Assembly: GCA_035477215.1 (NCBI GenBank)
Contig: DATIKU010000049.1
Location: 1 to 64,000, forward strand
Origin: Spirochaetota bacterium
Lineage (GTDB): Bacteria; Spirochaetota; UBA4802; UBA5368
Direction of reading: 5' to 3'
Length of the DNA stretch: 64,000 nucleotides
The notes beneath the pieces were generated by a model, which was not told the DNA's origin, did no database searches, and saw only the letters and a list, made by a program, of their open reading frames with translations. Positions 8,943 to 17,652 of the stretch are shown piece by piece. The first letter of the stretch is position 1, and each line of letters begins with the position of its first letter. The position numbers were made by a program, and so were the translations under genes.

Positions 8943-9443
8943 ATACGTCGGTTAATGTACGTCCGCGATATGCCGTTGTCGTGGCGGCGATTTCTCCGAT
9001 AGAGTTGATGCATAACCGGGAAATCCGATATCCCCGGTACTGCAACAAGATATAAGTATATAACGGGATGGGGGCTTTACACAATTACTTTCCTATGCCG
9101 GGAAGCGTTCTCGCCCGTCCGGTACGAGCGGAATACGTTGACACGCGTACTTTGGAACAGGCGAGCCGGTGTTTAATAAATCAATATATAAATAAATTAT
9201 AGGGCACTACTGTCTCATGAAATTCAGAAGTGCGGCCTCGCGTAAATGGCGCCGTTCACGCTACCGTCGGCGTCCGCCGTCGCGAGGACTCCCGTCTTCG
9301 GTGTCGATTCAAAATGCTGTTCGGTTTCCATATAGCCCCGGAGGCGGAAAGATTTCCAGAAAATTATTGTTTACAAAATCCCCCCGCCGTATCGAAGGTC
9401 TCTAGCATATGGGGCCAGTTCTGAACACCAATGGAGGAACGGA
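8943..9443. other. Gene-free region holding one hairpin repeat
   Basis: About 500 bases upstream of the carbonic anhydrase gene. It holds a copy of the GTTGCA/TGCAAC hairpin repeat at 9001-9050, then a stretch with an AT-rich patch around 9170-9205. No convincing coding potential is seen on either strand. Confidence 0.5.
9001..9050. repeat. Intergenic hairpin repeat, copy A
   Basis: Left arm GTTGATGCATAACCGGG and right arm CCCCGGTACTGCAACAAG form a nested stem with one mismatch. It is one of five related copies; the others are at 14877, 23604, 27123 and 47895. Confidence 0.6.
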
Positions 9444-10058
9444 ATGATCCATAAAAACGTCGTTACCGATTTTTCTTCTAAAGAGTACTCCCCGACCATC
9501 GACGAAACCGCCTATGTGCACCCGCTTGCCGCGGTGATCGGAAACGCCATAATCGGGAAAAGGGTGATGGTGTCGCCCTTCGCCTCGGTGCGCGGCGACG
9601 AGGGCCAGCCGCTCATCGTCGACGACGAGGCCAACGTGCAGGACGGCGTGATCATCCACGCGCTCGAGACCGAGCACGAGGGCCATGTAATCGAGAAGAA
9701 TCTCGTTGAAAGCGAGAAGGGCAAATGCGCCGTTTACGTGGGCAAGCGCGTTTCGCTCGCCCACCAGGTGCAGATCCACGGGCCGTCGTACGTCGGCGAC
9801 GACACCTTCGTCGGTATGCAATCGCTGGTCTTCAAGTCGCGCATCGGCAAGGGCTGTGTTATCGAGCCCGGCTGTACCGTGATGGGGGTGAAGGTCCGGG
9901 ACGGCCGCTATGTACCGGCGGGCACGGTGCTGAAGGACCAGAAGACCGCCGACGCGCTGCCGGAGATAACGCTGGACTACGCGTTCAAAGACCTCAACAA
10001 GGGAGTGGTGCACGTCAACACGCATCTTGCCGACAAGTACCGGGTGATGAAGCCGTAG
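9444..10058 (+). CDS. cam: Cam-type gamma-class carbonic anhydrase
   Basis: A 204-residue left-handed beta-helix protein that follows the Methanosarcina Cam enzyme closely. The three metal-binding His are His72 (IIHALE), His107 and His112 (SLAHQVQIHGP). The Cam-specific proton-transfer acids are also present: Glu53 in RGDEG and Glu75 in HALETE, with the acidic loop that other gamma homologues lack. This supports real CO2 hydration rather than a YrdA-like role. GGAGGAAC lies just before the ATG. There is no export signal, so it is probably cytoplasmic. It is followed by a gap rather than an operon partner. Confidence 0.9.
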   Translation: MIHKNVVTDFSSKEYSPTIDETAYVHPLAAVIGNAIIGKRVMVSPFASVRGDEGQPLIVDDEANVQDGVIIHALETEHEGHVIEKNLVESEKGKCAVYVGKRVSLAHQVQIHGPSYVGDDTFVGMQSLVFKSRIGKGCVIEPGCTVMGVKVRDGRYVPAGTVLKDQKTADALPEITLDYAFKDLNKGVVHVNTHLADKYRVMKP

Positions 10059-10216
10059 GGGGATGGCCCTTCACTGCCGGTCAGATAAGCTGTGTGTACT
10101 CGGACCGCTCTCCCTCGGCGGGTTGGTGAATTAAAACGACCCTTACTGGGGCGATTCGATGTTGGCTTCGGGCGGGTGCTTATCAGGAAGCCAGTATCGC
10201 GCATAATAAAAACAGC

Positions 10217-10239
10217 GAGCCCCCGCGGTGCGGGGGCTC
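10217..10239 (-). terminator. Rho-independent terminator of the Yip1 gene
   Basis: GAGCCCCCGC (10217-10226) pairs with GCGGGGGCTC (10230-10239). On the minus strand it is followed by TGTTTTTATTAT, a good U tract. It lies about 27 bases past the stop of the leftward gene. Confidence 0.85.
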
Positions 10240-10265
10240 GAACATGCGCGGCAATCCGACGGGGC

Positions 10266-10979
10266 CTACTGCTTTTCCTGCTGTTTCTTGAGATCTTCCA
10301 TCATCTTGTTGAAGTCCTTCAGCGTGTCCTCGTTCTGCTTGAGATATTTTTCTGTATCGGCCTGATACCTGTCGCCTATGGTCGAGACGGCCCTGTAGCA
10401 GGTCAGCGAGGAAATCAGTATAAGCCCTACGAGCGCCGCGAGGACGATCGTGATGATCTTGGCCGTTCCCTCTTTCGCCTTCAGCCCGCTTACGAGCGCA
10501 TTATAGAGCAGGTAGAGACCGTAGAGCAAGACCGCCAGGCTGATGAGCCCGCCAAGCCACAGGTTGATGCCCGAGGCGAACGAGAGCAGTGCGTTGATCG
10601 GAGAGAGCACCAGGAGCGCCGCGGTAACGCGGACATTCGCCTCATAATTGGTGTTTCCGCCGCAGATCGCCGACACGATAAGAAGAATGACCCCGCCGAT
10701 GAAAAGTCCGATGATCGCGCCGATGATTGAGCCGATGAGCGCCATCACGCCCACCCCGCCTCCGATCGCTCCCCCGAACATGCCCGCGGCCGCGGTCAGA
10801 TTCAGTACGCTCCAGATGAGCGCGAACACCCCGGCGATCGTTCCATAAATGACCGCCTTGATTAGCGGCTCAACAAACCCGCCTTCGGTGGGCATGGAGG
10901 CAAAGTACTCCTTCGGAGTAGTGAGGACCGCTTTTGAATCGTCGATCAACTTTTTAAAATCAAAACCGCCTTCAGCCAT
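10266..10979 (-). CDS. Yip1-family membrane protein
   Basis: The product has 237 residues. The soluble N-terminus has FKKLIDDSKAVLTTPKEYF, the conserved opening of bacterial Yip1-domain proteins. About five Gly/Ala-rich transmembrane helices follow (about residues 37-205). A charged, coiled C-terminal tail ends in KKQQEKQ. GGGAGGGA lies three bases before the start. The molecular role of bacterial Yip1 proteins is unknown. It has its own terminator and appears monocistronic. Confidence 0.8.
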   Translation of the reverse strand: MAEGGFDFKKLIDDSKAVLTTPKEYFASMPTEGGFVEPLIKAVIYGTIAGVFALIWSVLNLTAAAGMFGGAIGGGVGVMALIGSIIGAIIGLFIGGVILLIVSAICGGNTNYEANVRVTAALLVLSPINALLSFASGINLWLGGLISLAVLLYGLYLLYNALVSGLKAKEGTAKIITIVLAALVGLILISSLTCYRAVSTIGDRYQADTEKYLKQNEDTLKDFNKMMEDLKKQQEKQ

Positions 10980-11343
10980 ACGTCCCTCCCTTTTTATATG
11001 TTGATTGAGGATTTATGCCGTCAATAAAGCGTGCTGAACAAAAATCCCACCGATTCGCGACCATACCAAACCGGTGGCCTTATGTTCGAAAACACCGTAT
11101 CAACGGGTTCCATCCAGCCTTCAGAAATGCGCGCAAAGAATCCATGCCGGAAACAACTCATGATAGGCATGCCTGCGGTGCAATTTCAATAAAAAAATAA
11201 TACGGCCTTCATTTCCACCAAGGCCAGGCCGAAGAACGGCTGAAAAAGAATTGACTGCGCAGCGGCGGACGCTATACTTCAGGCCAGTCGCGCACACTCG
11301 CGAAAAGGGAAAAGGGCCGAGGCCTTATATCGAGGAGAACCAT
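10980..11343. other. Divergent intergenic region with promoter for the ACT gene
   Basis: About 360 bases between the Yip1 gene (leftward) and the ACT-domain gene (rightward). It holds the promoter annotated at 11251-11278. Nothing else is recognised. Confidence 0.5.
11251..11278 (+). promoter_or_regulatory. Sigma-70-type promoter for the ACT-domain gene
   Basis: TTGACT (11251-11256), a 16-base spacer and TATACT (11273-11278). It lies 65 bases before the ATG at 11344. Confidence 0.7.
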
Positions 11344-11799
11344 ATGCTCGCACATCAGCTCACGATACCAGCCGAAAACAAGCCCGGCATGCTGGCCAGG
11401 GTTACCTCCATCCTCGCGAGGGAAAAAATAAACCTTCGGGCCATAAGCATCTCCTCGTTCGGTGATCACGGATTTTTCAATCTGATCGTTGACGAGCCTA
11501 AAAGGGCGCACAAGGCGCTTTCAAAAGAGGGGCTCGCGGTGACATTGAAGGAAGTGGTCGCCGTTCTCATCGACGATCATCCCGGCGGACTGGACGGGCT
11601 GGTGCAGGTGCTCGCAGCCGAAAAGATCAACGTCGAAAATGCCTATGGTTTCGTCCTCGAGGCGCATAAAAACGCCGTCTTCGTGGTCGAGGTCGACGAC
11701 CGCGAAAAGACGCAGAAGATACTGGCGACCAAAGGCTATAAAACGCTCGACGCCGACGCGCTCAACGCCATCGAGCCCTTCCATTATATGAAGTACTGA
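11344..11799 (+). CDS. Tandem ACT-domain protein
   Basis: The product has 151 residues and two ACT domains. The first begins LTIPAENKPGMLARVTSIL (about residues 5-70); the second covers about residues 73-145 and includes LDGLVQVLAAEKINVENAY. ACT domains bind amino acids or similar small ligands. Stand-alone double-ACT proteins of this kind often sit near aryl- or acyl-CoA ligases, which is not so here. GAGGAGAACC before ATG 11344 fixes the start, and the promoter at 11251-11278 suits it. The role is probably regulatory, with unknown ligand. Confidence 0.85.
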   Translation: MLAHQLTIPAENKPGMLARVTSILAREKINLRAISISSFGDHGFFNLIVDEPKRAHKALSKEGLAVTLKEVVAVLIDDHPGGLDGLVQVLAAEKINVENAYGFVLEAHKNAVFVVEVDDREKTQKILATKGYKTLDADALNAIEPFHYMKY

Positions 11800-11802
11800 G
11801 AC

Positions 11803-11824
11803 ACGGTCCCCGCACGGGGACCGT
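11803..11824. terminator. Hairpin between convergent genes
   Basis: ACGGTCCCC (11803-11811) pairs with GGGGACCGT (11816-11824). It lies four bases after the ACT gene and 52 bases beyond the end of dctM. The T tract is weak, so it may serve both directions imperfectly. Confidence 0.5.
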
Positions 11825-11875
11825 CCGGCCAGTTTGACATTTCTCTGCAGGGCCGCGCAATAACGCGCATAACGT

Positions 11876-13177
11876 TTATCGCAAAAGCGACGGCAGGAAG
11901 AGTACGATCTGCGGAAACGGTATCAGGATGAGCGTGAGCACGATCAGCGCGATGAGCATGGGCACCACCCCGCGGAATATCACCTCCAGCGGAACGTCGC
12001 GCGCCACGCCGCTGACCACGTAAACGTTTATGCCCACCGGCGGCGTGATTACGCCGATCTGCGTTACAAGAACAATAATAACGCCGAACCATATCGGATC
12101 GAAGCCGAGGTGCGTTACAACCGGGTAAAAGATCGGTATGGTGAGCATGATGAGCGCGAGTGAATCGATGAAGCAGCCGCCGGCGATATACATGGCGATG
12201 ATGAGCAGCATGATCAGCCACGGATGCAGGTCGAAATGAGCAATCCAGGAGGCGATGTCGAAGGGTATGCGCGAGACCGCCAGGAAATGTCCGAAGATCG
12301 TGGCGCCCGCCACGATGACCATGATCATGCACGAGATGCGGGTGGTCTCCATAAGCGCGTCCGAAAATCCCTTCCAGTTGATGGTTCGGGTGATGAGTGA
12401 GAGAAGGAGTGTTCCCGCCGCGCCGATGCCGCCCGCTTCGGTTGGGGTGAAAATTCCCGCGAAAAGCCCGCTCATCACCATGATGAACAGTGCCAGGGTC
12501 TCGATGACGCCCCCGAGCGATCGAATCTTCTCTTTGAATGTGGTCTTCGGTCCGCGAGGTCCGAGTTCTGGATTAAGCGAGGTCCAGATGAGGATTGCGG
12601 TGATGAACATCAGTGTGAGCAGTATGCCCGGAACGATCCCGGCCAGGAAAAGCGTTCCGATCGACTGCTCGGTGAGGATGCCGTAAACGATGAAGATGAC
12701 GCTGGGGGGGATCAATATCCCGAGGCTGCCGCCGGCGGCGACGACCCCTGTGGCGAGGCTCGGCTTGTAGTTGTAGCGCTTCATCTCGGGCAGGGCGACC
12801 GCGGCCATCGTTGCGGCGGTCGCGTTGGTCGAGCCGGAGATGGCCGAAAAGCCCGCGCACGCGCCGATGGTGGCGATGGCGAGTCCGCCCGGCAGATGGC
12901 CGATCCAGGCGTATGCGGTATCGAACAGGCGCCGGCTGATGCCGGAGTGGAAGGCGATCTGCCCCATGAAAATAAAGAGGGGGATCACCGTCAGATTGTA
13001 GGACCCGAAAATGGAAAAGAGGTCCTTGGCCGTTATACTGAACGCGGCCTCCGGCGAGACGATCCAGGCGAAGCCCGCGAAGCCGAGTATACCCATAAGG
13101 AAACCCACGGGAATACGGGTGAAGATGAGCGTGAAAAGCATGCCGAGGCCGATAAGGCCGATGACTGTAGGGCTCAT
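11876..13177 (-). CDS. dctM: TRAP transporter large permease DctM
   Basis: A 433-residue, very hydrophobic protein with the DctM/SiaM layout of about twelve helices. Conserved stretches include FTRIPVGFLMGILGFAG near the N-terminus, SGSTNATAATMAAVALPEM and GGSLGILIPPSVIFIVYGI. It forms the main Na+-coupled channel of a tripartite ATP-independent periplasmic transporter. ATG 13177 overlaps the dctQ stop as ATGA, showing translational coupling; longer in-frame upstream sequence runs through dctQ and is not used. The substrate is probably an organic acid, which the sequence alone does not identify. Confidence 0.92.
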   Translation of the reverse strand: MSPTVIGLIGLGMLFTLIFTRIPVGFLMGILGFAGFAWIVSPEAAFSITAKDLFSIFGSYNLTVIPLFIFMGQIAFHSGISRRLFDTAYAWIGHLPGGLAIATIGACAGFSAISGSTNATAATMAAVALPEMKRYNYKPSLATGVVAAGGSLGILIPPSVIFIVYGILTEQSIGTLFLAGIVPGILLTLMFITAILIWTSLNPELGPRGPKTTFKEKIRSLGGVIETLALFIMVMSGLFAGIFTPTEAGGIGAAGTLLLSLITRTINWKGFSDALMETTRISCMIMVIVAGATIFGHFLAVSRIPFDIASWIAHFDLHPWLIMLLIIAMYIAGGCFIDSLALIMLTIPIFYPVVTHLGFDPIWFGVIIVLVTQIGVITPPVGINVYVVSGVARDVPLEVIFRGVVPMLIALIVLTLILIPFPQIVLFLPSLLR

Positions 13178-13659
13178 CTTTTCAGGACCTCCCCGGAGGT
13201 CCTGAAAAAGGCGAGCGCAAGCACCATGGTAAGAAGCGCACTTCCGAGAGACATTCCGAATACGAACGGGTATACGGGCATCTTGATGGTCATGGATACC
13301 TCCCCGCTGCGATAGAAATCGAGTGCGTAAACAGCGAGGCGCCACGTCGCCATGGCGAAAAAGAGCGTGGACAAAAGCCCGGTGATGGCGTCGATGACCG
13401 ACCTGGCCTTGTCGGGGAGCTTCTGCACGATAAATTCCACGGCTATATGCCCCTTCTCCACCGAGGTGTACGCAAGTGAGAAGGATATCATCACGGCGCC
13501 GAGGAGCCCCACGATATCGTAGGCGCCGGGCATGGACATGCGTAAAAACCTGAGAATGACGTCCGCGACGGTGAGCGCCATCATGGCGAACACGGCCGCC
13601 ATCGATATCCAGTTTATGCGTGCGGCCGCGGAGTGCAGTATCTTTTCAATCCGGTACAT
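13174..13659 (-). CDS. dctQ: TRAP transporter small permease DctQ
   Basis: A 161-residue protein with four predicted helices. DVILRFLRMSMPGAYDIVG and YTSVEKGHIAVEF match the conserved central region of DctQ. It associates with DctM in the membrane. GGAGGTAA precedes the start at the expected spacing. The gene is 65 bases after dctP and overlaps dctM by four bases, so the three form one operon. Confidence 0.9.
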   Translation of the reverse strand: MYRIEKILHSAAARINWISMAAVFAMMALTVADVILRFLRMSMPGAYDIVGLLGAVMISFSLAYTSVEKGHIAVEFIVQKLPDKARSVIDAITGLLSTLFFAMATWRLAVYALDFYRSGEVSMTIKMPVYPFVFGMSLGSALLTMVLALAFFRTSGEVLKR

Positions 13660-13724
13660 GGGGTTGTCTTACCTCCGGGCATGCGGACGGCCGGCCCCGG
13701 TACGGAGCCGGCCGCCGGTGATCG

Positions 13725-14753
13725 TCACATGCCGTATTTAGCCGAATAATCGGATATCAGCTTTTTAAGCGTCGCGACCGCCTTTTCGCCGGGAAGTCCC
13801 TTCGCACTGACGGCCTTGGTGTATTCGTTGATGACGGGCTGGACCGCGCCCTTCCATTTCGCGTTCTCCTCGGGAGAGAGGGCAATTATCGAGTTCCCCA
13901 GCTTCAGCGAGAACTCGCGGCCCTCGGCATCCACCCTGTCCCAGGTCTTGCCGTGGACATCCACCCATTCTTCGCTGACGTCGGTGAAGATTTTTTTAAG
14001 ATCGTCGGGAAGGGCTTCCCACTTTGCTTTGTTCATCACCACGTACATGGCGGTGGTATAGCCGATATCACGGCAGTCAGTGGTGTATTTGATCACCTCG
14101 GCCTGCTTCCATCCCTTGAGCGTCTCGATCGGGGTGAAGGTCCCCTCGACCACGCCCTTCTGGAGCGCTTCATATGTCGCGCCCTGCGGCATGGCGACGG
14201 GCACTCCTCCGAGCGCCTTGACGACTTTCGAACTCAACCCCGTTGAGCGGATTTTCATGCCCTTCAGCGCGGCAAGGTTCTCCACCGGCTTTTTGGTGTG
14301 CAGAAGCCCGGGGCCGTGCGCATGGATGTACAGCAGCTTGACTTCGTCGAGCGCCTTGGGTGTCATCGCCTTGTAAAACTCGTGCGCGACGCGGGTCGCG
14401 ACCCGGCCGTTGGGGTATCCAAGGGGAAGGTCGATCGCTTCCATTTCTACGAACCTGCCGAGCGTGTAGGCGAAGCAGGACATGCCGATGTCGGTGATGC
14501 CCTTTAAAACCCCGTTATAGGTTTCGTCGGCCGATACCAGTGTGCCGCCGGGGTAGATGTTGATTTTGACCCTGCCACCGCTTTTACTCTCGATCTCTTT
14601 GGCCCAGTCGGTGGCCACCCTGCACTGTTCGTGCGCCGGGGGGAAGAAGATGCTGTAGCTCAGGGTGAACTCGGCATCCTTTTTGGCGCCGCAGGCGGAG
14701 AGCGCCACCGCCGTGACGATTGCCAGTGCGAAACAAAGGATTGTTTTTTTCAT
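13725..14753 (-). CDS. dctP: TRAP transporter solute-binding protein DctP
   Basis: A 342-residue product. The signal ends LSAC (Cys21), so it may be a lipoprotein rather than a free periplasmic protein. The DctP fold shows YSIFFPPAHEQCRVATDWA, YPGGTLVSADETYNGVLKG and LKGMKIRSTGLSSKVVKALG, the last containing the conserved Arg that binds substrate carboxylates. This predicts an organic-acid ligand, without naming it. GAGGAG six bases before ATG 14753 sets the start. It is the first gene of the dctPQM operon. Confidence 0.9.
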   Translation of the reverse strand: MKKTILCFALAIVTAVALSACGAKKDAEFTLSYSIFFPPAHEQCRVATDWAKEIESKSGGRVKINIYPGGTLVSADETYNGVLKGITDIGMSCFAYTLGRFVEMEAIDLPLGYPNGRVATRVAHEFYKAMTPKALDEVKLLYIHAHGPGLLHTKKPVENLAALKGMKIRSTGLSSKVVKALGGVPVAMPQGATYEALQKGVVEGTFTPIETLKGWKQAEVIKYTTDCRDIGYTTAMYVVMNKAKWEALPDDLKKIFTDVSEEWVDVHGKTWDRVDAEGREFSLKLGNSIIALSPEENAKWKGAVQPVINEYTKAVSAKGLPGEKAVATLKKLISDYSAKYGM

Positions 14754-14876
14754 GATTCGCTCCTCTATGCGCGTATAAATGGTATTCCGCTGTTTCGGAA
14801 TCGCAGCTCTACGGGATGTATTCGCCGACTCCCGGCGCGGTCCATCGGCATTGTGAACGCGATGCGGCCGGCATAA

Positions 14877-14919
14877 GACCTGTTGCACGACCCGAGTATT
14901 CCCGATTTTGCAACACGCT
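14877..14919. repeat. Intergenic hairpin repeat, copy B
   Basis: TGTTGCA at the left pairs with TGCAACA at the right; inside, CGAGTATTCCCG matches the inner stem region of the other copies. It lies about 125 bases upstream of the dctP start. Confidence 0.6.
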
Positions 14920-15140
14920 CTACCGAACATTATTCCGGAATAAAATCAAGTAAAATATATTCGCCGCACTCTGTGCAGAGCGGAGCGAATATGCAAATAT
15001 AGATGAACACGTCCCCCGGCACGGACCCGCGTTTGGGCGTCTGACCGCAGAGCAAAGCGCCATGCTGGCGGGCAAAGCGCTCCGCCGGGATTCGATGTTC
15101 CGCGGTAATCACTGATAGTGCATGGCGCCGCCCGCGGAGG

Positions 15141-15334
15141 AATCCCCTCGGCCGCCGGGCCGGCTAATGACGCTACCTCCTGTCGCGACGTCGGCATCAG
15201 CACGTCGTGTGCGTCGGCTCGATCGAGAAGGATTGTTTCGTCTCTTGCCACAAGTGGGAGACGAAAATACTGCAAGAAGTTTTATGCTCAGGAACACACT
15301 TTATCGAAGGGGGTGGCCCAAAGAGCCGGGGATT
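15141..15334. repeat. Possible second AATCCCC/GGGGATT-bounded element
   Basis: AATCCCCTCGGCC begins at 15141 and GAGCCGGGGATT ends at 15334, matching both ends of the element at 5639-5766. The interior differs and is longer. It may be a diverged copy, or two half elements side by side. Confidence 0.4.
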
Positions 15335-15466
15335 TAAAATCGTTGCGGCGCGCCGGCCTGTTTCGAGCGCAGTCGAAGAGCAGCGGGGGGTGCGGTAAAA
15401 TGGTTGACCCGAAGACGCACTATGTGACATAATATGCCCCTGTGGGATCGGCCCGCTGAAAGGAAA

Positions 15467-16450
15467 ATGAAAGAGATACGACTGTATACGCGAAATAACC
15501 CGCTTTATAGAGATTCTTTTCTACGGGCGGGGTGCACAGTGGCTGAAGGAGACGGGCCGCCGGCCGCAACGGGCGGCGTTGCGCACGAAAGTCCGTCGGA
15601 CCGCATCGCGGTGCTTGAAATTTCGGATGATTCCCTTGAGGAATGTTCGGTTGTGGCCGGGAGGCTGTGCGGCGATGACATCCGCGTGGTCTGCGTGGCG
15701 GCGGGGGACACGGACTGCGTGCGGGGCTTTCTTTTACGCGAGGGAATAGCCGATCTGCTCCCCGCGGGGCAGCCGCAGCGGCTCGTCGAATCGGTGGCGG
15801 CCGTTGGGGATGGGGTCGCGGAACCAGTCGGAACCTTCATCGCGCTCGATGATTGCGCGCCGCGGCTTCGTATCATGCGTTCGGTCGCGGAGAGGTTTGG
15901 TTTCGGGCTTAGGGCGGTTGGCAGTGTCGAAGATTTCTTCGCGGTGCTCGGCAACGATTGCGCGGCGACTTTCGTTAACCTGGGAGCGGCCGGATTCGAG
16001 ATAAACCGTTTTATCAGGATGTCGCACGCGTGCGGGAAGGTGAAGCTTGTGCCATTTATCCCCTACAAGGACGCGTGCGAAGGGATTTTCGTTCACGAAA
16101 TGATTTCGGGGCTCAACCGCCTTACGAGGGTAATCCTTTCCTGCGGGGAGATGCTGAGCTTCCTGGCGGGCATGCTTTTTCGCAAGGCGCTCGTGGGGCC
16201 GATAGACGACCTCGCCCGGGTGTTGCGCTATCCGGACAGCGCGGTGTTCGCCCGCGAGAGCTTCAGCCGGCTGTATTACACGCTCGGAATGGACGCGTTC
16301 GAGATGGACAACGTCCTCGGCGAGGAGGACCACGCGCGGATGCGCGGCACGGTTGCGCGGATGCAGCGCGCGCTGGTGAAGGCCGACGGCGTTCGCTGGC
16401 TGATCAGGGAGGCCGGACGGGCGCCTACCTGCGGCGTATCGGGTGTTTGA
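15467..16450 (+). CDS. Tandem pseudo-receiver-like protein
   Basis: A 327-residue protein of no family I can name. The N-terminal part (about 1-115) and middle part (about 120-210) both look like degenerate response-regulator receiver folds: RIAVLEISDDS, then FIALDDCAPRLRIMRSVAER with an acidic pair at the end of strand 1. In the second copy the expected phosphoacceptor Asp is replaced in ATFVNLGAAG, so phosphorylation is unlikely. The C-terminal third is helical (LSFLAGMLFRKALVGPIDDL). ATG 15467 is preferred over 15434. The 3' end overlaps the convergent cytochrome gene by 26 bases. Confidence 0.65.
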   Translation: MKEIRLYTRNNPLYRDSFLRAGCTVAEGDGPPAATGGVAHESPSDRIAVLEISDDSLEECSVVAGRLCGDDIRVVCVAAGDTDCVRGFLLREGIADLLPAGQPQRLVESVAAVGDGVAEPVGTFIALDDCAPRLRIMRSVAERFGFGLRAVGSVEDFFAVLGNDCAATFVNLGAAGFEINRFIRMSHACGKVKLVPFIPYKDACEGIFVHEMISGLNRLTRVILSCGEMLSFLAGMLFRKALVGPIDDLARVLRYPDSAVFARESFSRLYYTLGMDAFEMDNVLGEEDHARMRGTVARMQRALVKADGVRWLIREAGRAPTCGVSGV

Positions 16451-17027
16451 AAACGAAATCGGCTATGAGCCCCAGCGGGAGCTTCTGGCGCTTGCGCTCC
16501 TCGGCGCTTTCAGGATAACAGGGGCGTTCCTCCGTGTGGCAGTACCGGCACAATCGCTCCCGCGTCTTTATGCCGTCGTATCCGAGGATCGGGTACATGC
16601 CGAGCGAAACGGCCTTCCTGTACGAGTTCTCGCGAGCCTCGAACGAGGCGTGATTGCTGAACTCATGGTAGAGACTGCCCGGTCCATGGCAGGCCTCACA
16701 TCCCACGCCCTCGGTCTTGGCGGCCTCCGTCTTCCCGCCGCCGGTCGTATGGCATTTAAGGCAGGCAAGGCTCTGGGCGGGGGCCTCCACTCCGGCCTTC
16801 CGCGCGATCTCGAGGCCCTTATCAAGCGAGAGAGACTGATAGGCCCGTGCGTGGGGCGACCCCAGCCATATCTTGTGCTGGTTGCCGATGCTGTCGGCAT
16901 CGTGGCATTTTTTGCATTCAGAAACACCGATAAAAGAGGGGAAGTTCCGCCTGGACTCGATCGGCTCAGTCGGTACGAGCGCCAGGATGGCAACGGCCGA
17001 AGCCGCGACTGCGAGCTTTTTCAGCAT
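16425..17027 (-). CDS. Tetraheme cytochrome c-type protein
   Basis: A 200-residue product with a signal peptide and four CxxCH heme-attachment motifs: CKKCH, CLKCH, CEACH and CRYCH. GVSECKKCHDADSIGNQHK and EGVGCEACHGPGSLYHEFS resemble the cytochrome c-554 family. It is therefore a periplasmic electron carrier or subunit. No oxidoreductase partner is adjacent. ATG 17027 precedes the signal sequence; the longer reading from 17111 lacks signal character. Its end overlaps the convergent pseudo-receiver gene. Confidence 0.85.
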   Translation of the reverse strand: MLKKLAVAASAVAILALVPTEPIESRRNFPSFIGVSECKKCHDADSIGNQHKIWLGSPHARAYQSLSLDKGLEIARKAGVEAPAQSLACLKCHTTGGGKTEAAKTEGVGCEACHGPGSLYHEFSNHASFEARENSYRKAVSLGMYPILGYDGIKTRERLCRYCHTEERPCYPESAEERKRQKLPLGLIADFVFKHPIRRR

Positions 17028-17262
17028 GGCCTGTTTCCGTTGATGATATTCGGCGCGGTGAAAGTGAACGCGCTCCACGAAACAGGTTACGCCATACTCC
17101 CGTACGGTCAAGAATTTAAACTTGACTTTGCCATTCCATCATGTACCATTTTCTACAATGGATCGTCAGGGTCGGGGCGATACGGAGTATCGCTTTGCGG
17201 CCGACGCGGCCTGCCTCCACGGCAAGGCTGAAAATTCCGGGCCGGACCACAGGGAGGTTCGC

Positions 17263-17556
17263 ATGGATCAAAAGCCGATGGCCGATCTCAGGGTTGGGGA
17301 GTTCCTCGTAGAGAGCGGGATCATCTCGGAAAAACAGCTGGATGAGGCCCTGTCGCTTCAGAAGGATAACGTGGAACGCCTGGTCGGCGAGATACTGGTC
17401 ACGCTCGGGGTGCTCAGCAAGGAGGACCTCATAATGGCGATGGAGATGTATCTGATGACCACCAACAATCAGCCGAGGCACGTGGATGAATGGCTGGACC
17501 AGGACGAGATCGACATGCTTCTTGAAAAGTTGAGGGGTAAAAACAGCGGCTACTGA
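17263..17556 (+). CDS. MshEN/GspE N-terminal-like small protein
   Basis: A 97-residue product. LRVGEFLVESGIISEKQLDEAL and LGEILVTLGVLSKEDLIMAM-like spacing show two helical repeats, as in the N-terminal domain of type II secretion/pilus ATPases (MshEN, some of which bind c-di-GMP). No ATPase domain is attached. The tail is acidic (DEWLDQDEIDMLLEKL). GGGAGG just before ATG 17263 fixes the start. It could be a signalling adaptor; this is inference. Confidence 0.7.
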   Translation: MDQKPMADLRVGEFLVESGIISEKQLDEALSLQKDNVERLVGEILVTLGVLSKEDLIMAMEMYLMTTNNQPRHVDEWLDQDEIDMLLEKLRGKNSGY

Positions 17557-17652
17557 GCCCGTTGAACTTGCACGGTTTCCCGATCTCGGACTTGCCGTAC
17601 TAACCGTAAAAAGTAATTGACAAATAAAATCCCTTATTAAAGGATTGCGCCC

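Larger units (their letters stand above)
14754..15466. other. Gene-free region with two repeat types
   Basis: About 710 bases between dctP (leftward) and the pseudo-receiver gene (rightward). It contains hairpin repeat copy B (14877-14919) and an element bounded by AATCCCC/GGGGATT (15141-15334). ORFs through it overlap these repeats in several frames and look non-coding. Confidence 0.55.
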
